From Actinomyces urinae (GTDB taxonomy: Bacteria > Actinomycetota > Actinomycetes > Actinomycetales > Actinomycetaceae), in assembly GCF_900119695.1 (NCBI RefSeq), contig NZ_LT632546.1, forward strand, positions 62,001 through 126,000: a stretch of DNA of 64,000 nt, given 5' to 3'. Both the position numbers and the translations under genes were made by a program. The notes beneath the pieces were generated by a model. That model searched no databases and had not been told where the DNA came from. It saw only the letters and a list, made by a program, of their open reading frames with translations. The stretch's first letter is position 1, and the number at the start of each line of letters is the position of its first letter. Positions 42,525 through 51,260 of the stretch are shown in pieces.

Positions 42525-43289
42525 TTACTTACCCAGACGGCGTTCGCGCTGCCCGAAGTCGCGGAGTGCGCGCAAGAAATCAACTCGCCTAAAGTCAGGC
42601 CAGTATGCCTCGGTGAAATAGAACTCCGAGTGCACTGACTGCCAGAGCAGGAATCCCGAGAGCCGTTGCTCCCCAGACGTTCTGATCACGAGGTCCGGGT
42701 CTGGAACACCGGCGGTATATAGGTGGTCAGTAATGTCATCCACGGTTAGGACATCCGCCACCTCGTCAATACTCAAACCCTTTTGCGAGTATGCGCGAAG
42801 CAACGCGCGAACAGCGTCGGTAATCTCGTGCCTGCCGCCATAACCGACGGCAATATTCACATCTAAAGACCCCGGTTCTCGGCCTTTTGCACAGGTTAGG
42901 CAGTCTTCAAGTTCGTCTCGAATATCATCGGGCAAGAGCGAGAGGTCGCCAACATATTTCAGGTTCCATCGCCCATCATCTGCCAGACGCCTAGCGGCCT
43001 CCGCAATGATTTTGAGGAGCGGGCGAAGTTCGGCTTCATCTCTATCTAAGTTATCGGTTGAAAGCATCCAGAGCGTAACGATCTTGATACCAAGCTCATC
43101 GGCCCACTCCAAGAACTCGGTGATCTTGTCAGCACCTTTGCGATGCCCGTAGGCGGTTGCATTGCCACCTTCCCGCGCCCATCTGCGATTCCCGTCGAGG
43201 ATGACGCCCACATGCTTTGGCAAGCGCTCGGGAGTGAGTTCGGATACCAGCCGTTTTTCGTACAGGCTGTATAACAAACGGTTTTCCAT
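42525..43289 (-). CDS. uppS: Isoprenyl diphosphate synthase, cis type (UppS family)
   Basis: Builds cis-polyprenyl diphosphate, the precursor of the lipid carrier for cell-wall synthesis, by adding IPP units. The catalytic start HVGVILDGNRRWAREGG (about 26-42) has the Asp of the DGNRRWA motif. LWMLSTDNLDRDEAEL (about 73-88) and the C-terminal RTSGEQRLSGFLLWQS with EFYFTEAYWPDF hold the remaining conserved residues. 254 residues. Actinobacteria often have two such enzymes (a short-chain Z-FPP synthase and a decaprenyl synthase); which this is cannot be told by eye. Confidence 0.93.
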   Translation of the reverse strand: MENRLLYSLYEKRLVSELTPERLPKHVGVILDGNRRWAREGGNATAYGHRKGADKITEFLEWADELGIKIVTLWMLSTDNLDRDEAELRPLLKIIAEAARRLADDGRWNLKYVGDLSLLPDDIRDELEDCLTCAKGREPGSLDVNIAVGYGGRHEITDAVRALLRAYSQKGLSIDEVADVLTVDDITDHLYTAGVPDPDLVIRTSGEQRLSGFLLWQSVHSEFYFTEAYWPDFRRVDFLRALRDFGQRERRLGK

Positions 43290-43434
43290 CCCTCACTCCT
43301 TCAAAAAATGATTTTACGCTTGCCTTACCTCGATAGTAGATGAGGTTTGATCGGGATTGAAGATAATGCCTCCTTGACCACTAACTTACTCTCGCGTAAC
43401 CTTAAGTTACTACACCGTAAGTTATGGAGCAGAA

Positions 43435-44145
43435 ATGCAGCCTCACCCCCTTAGTGACACCGTCTTATCGGATCCAGATGTGAACTCGTCGCGGTCACTC
43501 ACACCCCCCTCCATTAAGCCGCTGATGCGCGGTTGGATACACCTTGTCACGGCACCACTGGCGTTCGCCGCCGCCCTCGTCTTGCTAATCCTCGCCCCCA
43601 CCGCGGGCACGAGGTGGGCATCGGTGGCATACCTCGTGTCTAGCCTGCTCCTATTTGGAATGTCCGCGCTGTATCACCGCGGAAACTGGGGCCCCAAAGC
43701 CAATGCTCTTCTGCGCCGGTTTGACCATTCGAATATCTTTCTGCTCATCGCCGGAACCTACACGCCAATCTGTGTGGCATTGCTAAGCCCGGCACAAGCA
43801 ACCAAGGTGCTGCTAATAGTTTGGATCGGAGCCGCACTAGGCATTGGCACATCAGTATTTTGGCCAAGCGCTCCGCGATGGTTCACAACCCCGATCTACG
43901 TACTGCTCGGCTGGGTGGCGCTTTGGTACCTGCCAGACCTATGGCAAGCGGGTGGTCCGGCGGTTGTTTGGCTACTGGTTGCCGGTGGCATCTGCTACAC
44001 AATCGGCGCCCTCGTGTATGGATTCAAATGGCCCGGGCCAAGCGCACGCGTTTTTGGCTTTCACGAGATATTTCACTCGTTCACGGTTGCAGGATGGGCA
44101 ACTCATTGCGTTGCCGCGTTTATCGCGGTGCTGTCAGCTACCTAA
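43435..44145 (+). CDS. Hemolysin III / PAQR family membrane protein
   Basis: A 236-residue seven-span protein. The family residues are visible: SALYHRGNWGPKANALLRRF (about 81-100) with the Ser and His of the first metal site, DHSNIFLLIAGTYTP (about 101-115) with the conserved Asp, and GFHEIFHSFTVAG (about 207-219) with the two His. Members may be zinc-dependent hydrolases; bacterial homologues affect membrane fluidity (TrhA). ATG with GGAG five bases upstream. The 145-base gap before it has two copies of TAAGTTA 15 bases apart, possibly promoter elements. Followed by greA on the same strand. Confidence 0.9.
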   Translation: MQPHPLSDTVLSDPDVNSSRSLTPPSIKPLMRGWIHLVTAPLAFAAALVLLILAPTAGTRWASVAYLVSSLLLFGMSALYHRGNWGPKANALLRRFDHSNIFLLIAGTYTPICVALLSPAQATKVLLIVWIGAALGIGTSVFWPSAPRWFTTPIYVLLGWVALWYLPDLWQAGGPAVVWLLVAGGICYTIGALVYGFKWPGPSARVFGFHEIFHSFTVAGWATHCVAAFIAVLSAT

Positions 44146-44242
44146 ACACAGGTTTACTTGCTAGAGTGATCACGTCTCGCGCCTGCGACTTGGAACTTCA
44201 ACTTCCGGGTCGCGGCGTCGTTCGTTTTGTAGGGAGGGCCCA

Positions 44243-44722
44243 ATGGCCGAAAAGACTTGGTTGACGCAGGAAGCATACGACCGGCTCAAGGAAGAGCTCA
44301 CGCACCGTTCCACGGAGTTGCGCGCTGAGATTGCGCGAAAGATTGACGAGGCACGGCAGGAAGGCGACCTTAAGGAGAACGGCGGCTACCACGCTGCTCG
44401 CGACGAGCAGTCGATGAACGAGACGCGCATCCAGCAGCTTGAGAATCTTCTTAAAGAGGCCGAGGTTGGAGAGACGCCGGCTGATGACGGCGTCGTTGAG
44501 CTCGGCATGATGGTGACCGCGGAAATCCTGGGCGAGCGCACGGAGTTTCTACTCGGCTCGCGTATGACGGGCACGGGACTAGGGATCGAGGTTTACTCCC
44601 CTGATGCTCCTCTTGGCGAAGCCATCATGGGTGCTAAGAAGGGCGACACCGTCTCTTACTACGCGCCCAACGGAAAGGAAATCGCGGTGAAGATCATCGA
44701 CGCCGTTCCGTACAAGGGCTAA
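44243..44722 (+). CDS. greA: Transcription elongation factor GreA
   Basis: Rescues backtracked RNA polymerase by stimulating transcript cleavage. A 159-residue protein with an N-terminal coiled coil (about 1-78), whose acidic tip GDLKENGGYHAARDEQ (about 40-55) holds the Asp and Glu that reach the polymerase active site, and a C-terminal FKBP-like domain (about 85-157). Strong ribosome site AGGGAGGG. Ends just before a terminator with T-run. Confidence 0.97.
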   Translation: MAEKTWLTQEAYDRLKEELTHRSTELRAEIARKIDEARQEGDLKENGGYHAARDEQSMNETRIQQLENLLKEAEVGETPADDGVVELGMMVTAEILGERTEFLLGSRMTGTGLGIEVYSPDAPLGEAIMGAKKGDTVSYYAPNGKEIAVKIIDAVPYKG

Positions 44723-44742
44723 TGCGCACATAACGCACACAT

Positions 44743-44790
44743 AAATATGGGCGTTTCTAGAAAATATTCCTAGAACCGCCAATATTTTTA
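44743..44790 (+). terminator. Rho-independent terminator of greA
   Basis: An 18-base left arm (44743-44760) pairs with 44770-44787 with two mismatches, followed by TTTTT (44785-44789) merging with the stem end. It is AT-rich at the base, so it may also work for the convergent AI-2E family gene. Confidence 0.75.
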
Positions 44791-44883
44791 TCTGCTAGTC
44801 CGCTCTAGATCGCATTTTGACCTGGCGATACTAGGTAAGACGGCGCTCACCTACCTGATAGCACCTCTCTAAAGATAGGAGGA

Positions 44884-46314
44884 CTACTCGGCGGATTCCT
44901 CACCATTTTTGGCCGGGGAGTCTTGTAGCACTGCCTTCACAGAATCTGATACTTGCTCGCTAACCTTCGAGTTATCCGCCTCTTCCTCGTCGGCCGTTTC
45001 TGCCGGCTCGGCTTCCGGATCGATGCGACGCATATTGGGATCGTAGGAGGTCAAAAGCTGTTCTTCTAAACTTCCGGGAGGCCCGCCCGCACGGTCATTG
45101 TCTGTGGCAAGATTCGGGAACTTGTCGTAACCATACAGGTACAGAATCGAAGTGTTGAGGAAGGCCAAAACCGGGACGGCAAATAGCGCGCCCGCAATGC
45201 CAAACAGGAACGAACCCGCCGCCACCGCGAGTAGCACCGCAACCGGGTGAAGCGAAACCGCGTTCGACATGAGCCACGGTTGCAACACGTTTCCCTCCAG
45301 CTGCTGAACCACCAAGATGACCACCAGCATGAACACGGCGGTCATGAGACCCTGATCAACCAAGGCGACCAACACGGCAATGGTGCCGGTGAGGAATGCA
45401 CCCACGATCGGAATGAACGAGCCTAGGAAGACCAGAACAGCCAGCGGGATAGCCAGGGGAACACCCAGGAAGAAAGCGCCCAAACCAATACCCGTAGCAT
45501 CAATAGCGGCCACGAGAATCTGCGCCTTCGCGTACGCACCGAGCGTGGTCCAGCCACGAACCGCAGCTTCGTGAAGCGGCACGCGCGCAGGCTCTGGCAT
45601 GCAACGCAAGAACCAGATCCAAATCTTGCGTCCATCCTTCAACAGGAAGAACAGGACGAACAGCGCGATCAGGGCACCGGTGAACACATTACCGACCGTG
45701 GCCGTGATGGATAATGCCCCCGAAGCAAGACGTTGAGAGTTGTCTTGAACCGCATTTATGATCTCGTCATTAAGCGAATTTAAGTACTTATCAACCGCTT
45801 CACTCTCAATGGGAAGCGGCCCCGTCCTAAGCCATTCAGTTAGCCTTGAAAAGCCGTCTGTTGCGCGCGAAACCAGATCGCCAAACTGCGCAATAATTTG
45901 CGAGGAAGACAAAGAGATCAGGCCCGCCACAACCCCAATACCAATCAATAGACTGAGCGTGGCACTAGCAGCCTTTGGCATACCGAGCTTGCGGTGAAGC
46001 AGTCTATTAATCGGATCAAGCAAGACGGCGAGCAATAGTGCCAATGCCACCGGAATCGCAATGACCGTCACGTACGACAATCCATATGCGACAAGTCCCA
46101 GAGCAAAAACAACGATTACCATCCGCCAAGACCATGCGGCCGCAACCTGTAGCGGCCAGCTCACATGATCTTGCACTCGCCTATCCGAATGCGGAGCAGG
46201 CTCAATCCTCTCCACTCGTACAGGTTCGGGTTGGATCGACTCGCGAGCCCTCAACAGGGGTTCAGAAAAACGATCAAAAGGATCGCTCACTCGCGTGGCA
46301 CGACGCTTGGCCAT
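44884..46314 (-). CDS. AI-2E family transporter (putative permease)
   Basis: A 476-residue membrane protein with a cytoplasmic N-terminus of about 60 residues, paired spans at about 62-100 and 115-137, a hydrophilic section, then spans from about 205 to 380. A long acidic C-terminal tail (about 385-476, rich in Glu, Asp and Ser) is probably disordered. The repeated PLAIPLAVLVFLGSFIPIVG and VVQQLEGNVLQPWLMS blocks mark the family, which includes TqsA and Na+/H+ antiporters; the substrate is unknown. GGAGGTC site before ATG. Convergent with greA. Confidence 0.9.
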   Translation of the reverse strand: MAKRRATRVSDPFDRFSEPLLRARESIQPEPVRVERIEPAPHSDRRVQDHVSWPLQVAAAWSWRMVIVVFALGLVAYGLSYVTVIAIPVALALLLAVLLDPINRLLHRKLGMPKAASATLSLLIGIGVVAGLISLSSSQIIAQFGDLVSRATDGFSRLTEWLRTGPLPIESEAVDKYLNSLNDEIINAVQDNSQRLASGALSITATVGNVFTGALIALFVLFFLLKDGRKIWIWFLRCMPEPARVPLHEAAVRGWTTLGAYAKAQILVAAIDATGIGLGAFFLGVPLAIPLAVLVFLGSFIPIVGAFLTGTIAVLVALVDQGLMTAVFMLVVILVVQQLEGNVLQPWLMSNAVSLHPVAVLLAVAAGSFLFGIAGALFAVPVLAFLNTSILYLYGYDKFPNLATDNDRAGGPPGSLEEQLLTSYDPNMRRIDPEAEPAETADEEEADNSKVSEQVSDSVKAVLQDSPAKNGEESAE

Positions 46315-46435
46315 GTGACCTCCAAAGTCTTTATTTTGCCGTCAAGGAAGTATACCGCTTCCGCTGTTTTCAAGCACAAGCGGTCGCGGCATTTACCGCA
46401 GACATGTAAGTTGTGACCAGAAGAAAGGTATTCAC

Positions 46436-47065
46436 ATGGCTACCCATAGCGGAACTATCGTGGGCAGGACCACACCTGTTGCCTCCCACCTCGGAAATCA
46501 TCCCGTTTTAAACACTCCCATAGAGGGCCCCTGGGATGAACCACATGAAGTGCTCTATGTAGGCATGGGATGCTTTTGGGGCGCGGAGCGCATCATGTGG
46601 CGCCTGCCTGGAGTAATTGCAACAGCTGCTGGCTACATGGGTGGCACCACAGAAAACCCCACGTATGACGAAGTGTGCACGGGACAGACTGGACACGCCG
46701 AGATCGTCCGTGTGGTTTACGACCCGCGCAAGATCAGCACCGAACAGATCCTGAAGGTGTTTTGGGAGAACCACGACCCAACTACACTCAATCGGCAGGG
46801 CAATGATCGTGGCACGCAGTACCGCTCCGCGATTTACTACACGAATGAGAGCCAACGCGAGGCTGCTCTAGCAACCCGCGACGCGTTCCAAAACGTTCTA
46901 GGCGAGCACGGCAAAGGGCAGATCACCACGGAGATTGTTAGTGAGGGCGAGGCCGGCACGTTCTACCTTGCCGAACGCTACCACCAGGCCTACCTGCACC
47001 ACATTCCAAACGGGTACTGCAACCACGGACCAAACGGAATGAGTTGCCCCATCGGCATCGTTTAA
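46436..47065 (+). CDS. msrA: Peptide-methionine (S)-S-oxide reductase
   Basis: Repairs methionine S-sulfoxide in oxidised proteins. The catalytic motif GCFWGAER has Cys at about residue 46, followed by GYMGGTTENPTYDEVCTGQTGHAE. The resolving-cysteine C-terminus GYCNHGPNGMSCP is also present, as in the E. coli-type enzyme, so thioredoxin can recycle it. 209 residues with an N-terminal extension of about 35 residues. AAGAAAGG upstream of the ATG. Single gene, divergent from the AI-2E family gene. Confidence 0.97.
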   Translation: MATHSGTIVGRTTPVASHLGNHPVLNTPIEGPWDEPHEVLYVGMGCFWGAERIMWRLPGVIATAAGYMGGTTENPTYDEVCTGQTGHAEIVRVVYDPRKISTEQILKVFWENHDPTTLNRQGNDRGTQYRSAIYYTNESQREAALATRDAFQNVLGEHGKGQITTEIVSEGEAGTFYLAERYHQAYLHHIPNGYCNHGPNGMSCPIGIV

Positions 47066-47099
47066 GACGCGTCGCGTAACCAGCCACGCGGGCAAAACA

Positions 47100-47141
47100 A
47101 AGCGGCGGCCCTCGCCCAAAATGGACTGAAGGCCGCCGCTT
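47100..47141. terminator. Hairpin between msrA and the FKBP gene
   Basis: AAGCGGCGGCC (47100-47110) pairs perfectly with 47131-47141 across a 20-base loop, between two convergent genes. The loop is long, so efficiency is uncertain. Confidence 0.65.
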
Positions 47142-47156
47142 CACCTATTGGTTTAA

Positions 47157-47558
47157 CTAGCTGACTCGAACGACGTCAGTCACGAACACGAGCGTGTCTC
47201 CACCGCCAATGCCGGCTTGCGGAACACCCGCATCGCCGTAACCAAGTTCAGACGGAATCGACAGCACAACACGCGAGCCTTCACGAATACCGATCAGGCC
47301 CTCATCCCAACCGCGAATGACCATGCCGATACCAACGGTGAAAGACAGCGGCTCGCCGCGATCATAGGAGTTGTCGAACATGTTGCCGTTCCAAACCTGA
47401 CCGAGGTAGTGCGCATCGATCTGGTTACCAGGTGTGATGGGAGCCCCCGCCCCCTCGCGAATCACTTCAATATGCAGACCCGCGGGAGGCTCCTCGGTAA
47501 GGAACGCAATAGTGGGCTTGCGCAAGAAGTTATCGGATACTTTCAAAAATTCACTCAT
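47157..47558 (-). CDS. FKBP-type peptidyl-prolyl isomerase
   Basis: A 133-residue single-domain cytoplasmic FKBP. GNQIDAHYLGQVWNGNMFD (about 42-60), DRGEPLSFTVG, GMVIRGWDEGLIGI and IPSELGYGDAGVP are the ligand-pocket segments, with Trp in the floor of the site. No signal peptide. It catalyses proline cis-trans isomerisation in folding proteins. It lies 13 bases downstream of the Bax-inhibitor-like gene and is probably cotranscribed. Confidence 0.95.
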   Translation of the reverse strand: MSEFLKVSDNFLRKPTIAFLTEEPPAGLHIEVIREGAGAPITPGNQIDAHYLGQVWNGNMFDNSYDRGEPLSFTVGIGMVIRGWDEGLIGIREGSRVVLSIPSELGYGDAGVPQAGIGGGDTLVFVTDVVRVS

Positions 47559-47571
47559 GGCGTCAGTCTAC

Positions 47572-48507
47572 TTAATCTCCTGCAGCAGAGCGCAATATTG
47601 CCAGCAGACGCAGCACCTCAACATAAATCCACACGGCCGTCACGGTGATTCCAAAAGCCACACGCCAGGCGAAAACGGCGGGTACGCCGGCCTCGACGCC
47701 ACGCTTTGCCACATCAAAATCTCCAATAAGGCTGTATGTGCCAATCACGATCGCGAGACCGCCTACAATCACCCCGAGGGGGATTCCTAGCACCGTGATG
47801 GATCCCAGGCCAAACGGCGTGGTTATAGCCCCCGTCCAGACCAAAACCATGTTCACCAGGTTGTATCCCAGCACCGAGAGAAGGCCAATCAACACAAAAC
47901 GGTTTGTGCGCGAGGTGTAACGCACCTTGCCGGACGCGAACAGCGCGAGAGCCACCCCGATCACCACGAACGTTGCAATAACTGCCTGCAAAACGATACC
48001 CGGATACAGGAACTCAAACAGTAGCGAAAACGCGCCCAGCATGAGGCCCTCTGCAACCGCGTAAGCCGCAATCAGACCGGGGCGAATCGTCTTCGAGAAG
48101 ATGTTCACCATTGCCAGGATGAGGCTGGCGATCATGCCGCCAAACACGAGCGGGACGGCAAGGGAAGGCGACATGCGAATCCCGAACCAAGCCACAACCG
48201 CGCCTAGAAGCACGAGGGCAAACATCGAGCCCGTCTTCACAATCACGTCGTCATAGGTCATGCGCCCGGTATTAACCGCGTCCGCGGCCGGAGCCCTGTA
48301 GGCGTCCTCAAACTGATCCATGGGCGCGGTACCCGGAGCGGTTTCCTGCGGGCGATGCGCTGTAGCGTGCGGATCAAATCGGCTCGACCCCGCATCTTGC
48401 ATACCAGGGCGGCCCGGCTCGTAGCCCGGCATCGTTGGATATCCAGCGGGAGTTTTAGAAATCTCCCTATCGAGCTCTACCATCACGGGATTACCGCTCA
48501 TATGCAT
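47572..48507 (-). CDS. Bax inhibitor-1 / YccA-like membrane protein
   Basis: A 311-residue protein with a soluble, proline- and histidine-rich N-terminus (about 1-75) and seven spans (about 88-306). The YDDVIVKTG start of the membrane part and the closely spaced spans match the actinobacterial DUF4870-like/Bax inhibitor-1 group (YccA type). Role unknown; some relatives are proton-sensitive calcium leaks. Two ATGs, at 48507 and 48501, follow an AGGAG site; spacing 3 or 9 bases, so the second is possible. Confidence 0.85.
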   Translation of the reverse strand: MHMSGNPVMVELDREISKTPAGYPTMPGYEPGRPGMQDAGSSRFDPHATAHRPQETAPGTAPMDQFEDAYRAPAADAVNTGRMTYDDVIVKTGSMFALVLLGAVVAWFGIRMSPSLAVPLVFGGMIASLILAMVNIFSKTIRPGLIAAYAVAEGLMLGAFSLLFEFLYPGIVLQAVIATFVVIGVALALFASGKVRYTSRTNRFVLIGLLSVLGYNLVNMVLVWTGAITTPFGLGSITVLGIPLGVIVGGLAIVIGTYSLIGDFDVAKRGVEAGVPAVFAWRVAFGITVTAVWIYVEVLRLLAILRSAAGD

Positions 48508-48588
48508 CCGCTCCTAAATATAGCTGTCTCGTGAATTGCTATGAATATAACGAACTTTGCACGTGGCCGAAACATTTAACTGCCAACT

Positions 48589-48665
48589 TGGTACCCCCAG
48601 CCGGGCTCGAACCGGCACTCGGTCGATTTTAAGTCGACTGCCTCTACCAATTGGGCTATGGGGGC
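48589..48665 (-). tRNA. tRNA with anticodon UAA (nominal Leu), short variable loop
   Basis: Read on the minus strand the 77-base gene folds into a full cloverleaf: acceptor GCCCCCA with TGGGGGT (G1-U72 wobble), 3-bp D stem with the loop CAATTGGTAGA, a 5-bp anticodon stem GTCGA/TCGAC around CTTAAAA, variable loop CGAGT, T arm GCCGG-TTCGAGC-CCGGC, discriminator A, and an encoded CCA end. Anticodon UAA (plus-strand 48629-48631) reads UUA leucine codons. However, bacterial leucine tRNAs normally have a long variable arm, and this one has only five bases. The structure is convincing as a tRNA; its amino acid is uncertain. Confidence 0.9.
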
Positions 48666-48882
48666 TCGCGCCCATTCTACGGGCAAAATGCCTGGTTACA
48701 CCAAACGCGCCTGCCGGCCCCATTTCCAATAAACAACACGAAGCAGGTACAAACTGTTACAAATCGCACGGTTTCGCCCACATTTTAATCTTGTCCACTC
48801 ATGGGGCGGGCAGATTTATTAGAGTCGAGGATAAGGTGTGTCTCGCGCGAGGCACCTATTAGCTGAAAGAAAGGTGAGCCGT

Positions 48883-50277
48883 ATGTGGTCTGACGGCCGT
48901 AGAAGGCCCGGCGTCAACCCTGACCCCAGCATTAAACGCAGGTCAACACACAACCTGCCGGGAAACGTGGGAATGCAACGCCCCTTCGCACTCTCTTCGT
49001 CGCAGATTAGGCGAATCGAACGAGAACGCAACGCCGCTAGACCGCACGCGTCAAAGAGCGTCAAGGACCTGCCCAAGTCATTCGTTCGCTTCGTATCGGA
49101 TGAAACGAAGGCGGGCATGCTCCTGGTGGTTGCGGCATTGCTGGCACTTGCTTGGGCAAACTCACCGATCGGCTTCATTTATGAAACCATGGCTAACTTC
49201 ACCTTTGGGCCGCAGGCTTGGCACCTACATTTGCCGCTCTCCGCCTGGGCTGCAGATGGCGTTTTGACCATCTTCTTTTTCGTAGTTGGTCTTGAGCTGA
49301 AAACCGAGTTCGTAACCGGTGCGCTTCGAGACATTCGCGAAGCAGCTCTTCCCATGCTTGCCGCGGTTTTTGGCATGGTAGGCCCTGCTGTGGTGTACCT
49401 GCTGGTACAGATTTTTACAGGTTCCGAGGCGTTCTCGGGCTGGGCAATCCCCGCAGCAACCGATATTGCGTTCGCAGTGGCCCTCCTCGGAGTGTTTGGC
49501 AAAGGCATGCCCCCTGCGGCACGCACCTTCCTACTCACCCTGGCCGTGGTTGATGACCTCCTCGCAATCATCATCATTGCCGTGGTTTACTCCACTGATC
49601 TGAACTTCATTGCCCTCGGCATTTCGCTGGCACTCATTGCCCTATTCGGCTTCTTGGGCCAACGCCGCTACATGCACTGGTGGCTCCTGATACCGGTAGC
49701 AACAGTAGCGTGGGGCTTCATGCACGCATCCGGTGTGCACGCCACGATCGCGGGCGTAGCGATGGGCCTGCTGGTGCCCGCAGTCCGTAGGCGCGGCGAG
49801 CCGCAGTGGTCCCACCACCTGGCAGAAAAGATCAACCCGATTTCAGCCGGCCTTGTAGTCCCCTTCTTCGCGTTCTTTGCCGCTGGCGTGAACGTTTCGG
49901 AATCCGGCGGCATTGTAGAGACGCTTGCCGACCCGGTAGCAATTGGCGTCTCCCTCGGCCTGCCAATCGGTAAGCTGCTGGGAATCGCGGGTTCCGTTTG
50001 GCTACTAACCAAGTTCACGCGTCTGCGCCTGGGTGCCGGCGTGGATATGCCCGACATTGCAGCCATTGCAATGCTTGCCGGCATTGGCTTCACCGTGGCG
50101 CTACTGATCGCGGGGCTCGCATTCCCTGCCGATTCGGTTCACATTCCGCACGCCAAGATGGGCGTCATGATGGGTACTGCGATTGCGGCCATCGCGGGTG
50201 GTTACGCGGTGCACTACCGTGCTCACCTGCACGCGCGTGGCGCGGCCGCGAACCGCTTGCGCGCGCTCTCCTCGTAA
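48883..50277 (+). CDS. nhaA: Na+/H+ antiporter NhaA
   Basis: Exports sodium in exchange for protons. The 464-residue chain has a hydrophilic, Arg-rich N-terminus of about 65 residues, then about twelve spans. Key residues are seen in WAIPAATDIAFAVALLG (about 185-201) and LAVVDDLLAIIII (about 217-229), whose paired aspartates bind Na+/H+, with the late GIGFTVALLIAGLAF. Start set at ATG 48883, where AAGGTGA lies five bases upstream; the frame also opens 15 codons earlier at GTG. It lies about 220 bases from the divergent tRNA and meets ppx tail to tail with 17 bases between. Confidence 0.94.
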   Translation: MWSDGRRRPGVNPDPSIKRRSTHNLPGNVGMQRPFALSSSQIRRIERERNAARPHASKSVKDLPKSFVRFVSDETKAGMLLVVAALLALAWANSPIGFIYETMANFTFGPQAWHLHLPLSAWAADGVLTIFFFVVGLELKTEFVTGALRDIREAALPMLAAVFGMVGPAVVYLLVQIFTGSEAFSGWAIPAATDIAFAVALLGVFGKGMPPAARTFLLTLAVVDDLLAIIIIAVVYSTDLNFIALGISLALIALFGFLGQRRYMHWWLLIPVATVAWGFMHASGVHATIAGVAMGLLVPAVRRRGEPQWSHHLAEKINPISAGLVVPFFAFFAAGVNVSESGGIVETLADPVAIGVSLGLPIGKLLGIAGSVWLLTKFTRLRLGAGVDMPDIAAIAMLAGIGFTVALLIAGLAFPADSVHIPHAKMGVMMGTAIAAIAGGYAVHYRAHLHARGAAANRLRALSS

Positions 50278-50294
50278 TCTGCTTAGAGGATCAA

Positions 50295-51260
50295 CTAGAT
50301 GATGGACAGCGCTATTCCATCGAGGATGTCGTGCTCCGAAACCCAGTTGCCGCGTAGCTTCGGATTATCCGATGCTGCGCGGCAAACTATTTGCCTCCAA
50401 ATGAGCGCGCCGCCACTAATGACGTCTTCACGACCAGCCGGCATGTAGGGTAGCCTGGCAAGCTCATCCACGCTCGCATTGATCATGTAGTCGCAGGAAT
50501 CCACCATCTGCTCAAGACTAAAGCGCGACGCATGCACGGCCTCTGGATCCCATTTTTCAAGCCCCAGGGCGTGGCAGGTAATGGTCGTAACCGTACCAGC
50601 AACGCCAACTAGCGAGTTCACCTGAGTGAACGGCACGGCCGCTGCGGCCTCGTCAATCAAGCTGTCAATCCACGCTACGGCCCCGCTAGTATCCGGGTTA
50701 GGGGCTACGATTTCGGGGAACTTCTCAGTGACGCGGACCGATCCCATGTTCATAGAGATCGCGCCTAGCACGCCAGCCTTAGCAGCGCCCGCCACGAACT
50801 CGGTGGAACCTCCCCCGATATCAATCACCATCACGGGATTTTCAGCTTCGTGCAAGCTCGAGACCGCGCCGGTAAATGAAAGTGCGGCCTCCTCGTTGCC
50901 CTCCACAACTTCTGGTTCAATCCCCACTGCGTCTTTAATGGCTGCGCGGAAGTCGTCGCGGTTTTGCGCATCGCGACTCGCAGACGTGGCCACAAATCGC
51001 AGTTTATTCACGCCGGCTTCGCGGCAGATCTGGGCATATTCCTTCGCCTGGTTAGCCGTGCGCGTAATCGCCGCCTCAGAGAGGCAGCCGGTGCGATCCA
51101 CGCCCTCGCCAAGTCGCACGATTTCCATTGTGCGTAGGTCGTCAACAAACGAGCCAGCCTCCATGTGTCCAATCAGAAGCCTGATGGAGTTTGTACCGCA
51201 ATCAATGGCTGCCACCTTGCCACCCTCGCGCCCCAGAAGCCACGGGAAGTCTTCACTCAC
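50295..51260 (-). CDS. ppx: Ppx/GppA exopolyphosphatase family protein
   Basis: An actin-fold phosphatase acting on polyphosphate or pppGpp. Phosphate-1 loop VAAIDCGTNSIRLLIG (about 16-31), VIDIGGGSTEFVAG (about 142-155) for phosphate-2, GVAGTVTTI (about 214-222) and NEEAAL with the catalytic Glu (about 121) are present. At 321 residues it is the short, two-domain form common in actinobacteria; it lacks the C-terminal HD domains. The GTG start overlaps the DUF501 stop by 4 bases, so it is translationally coupled. It is the last gene of the eno-side operon. Confidence 0.93.
   Translation of the reverse strand: MSEDFPWLLGREGGKVAAIDCGTNSIRLLIGHMEAGSFVDDLRTMEIVRLGEGVDRTGCLSEAAITRTANQAKEYAQICREAGVNKLRFVATSASRDAQNRDDFRAAIKDAVGIEPEVVEGNEEAALSFTGAVSSLHEAENPVMVIDIGGGSTEFVAGAAKAGVLGAISMNMGSVRVTEKFPEIVAPNPDTSGAVAWIDSLIDEAAAAVPFTQVNSLVGVAGTVTTITCHALGLEKWDPEAVHASRFSLEQMVDSCDYMINASVDELARLPYMPAGREDVISGGALIWRQIVCRAASDNPKLRGNWVSEHDILDGIALSII

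Noticed and set aside
49668-50093. Minus-strand frames of 130-140 codons within nhaA
   Set aside because: They are shadows of a multi-span membrane protein gene.
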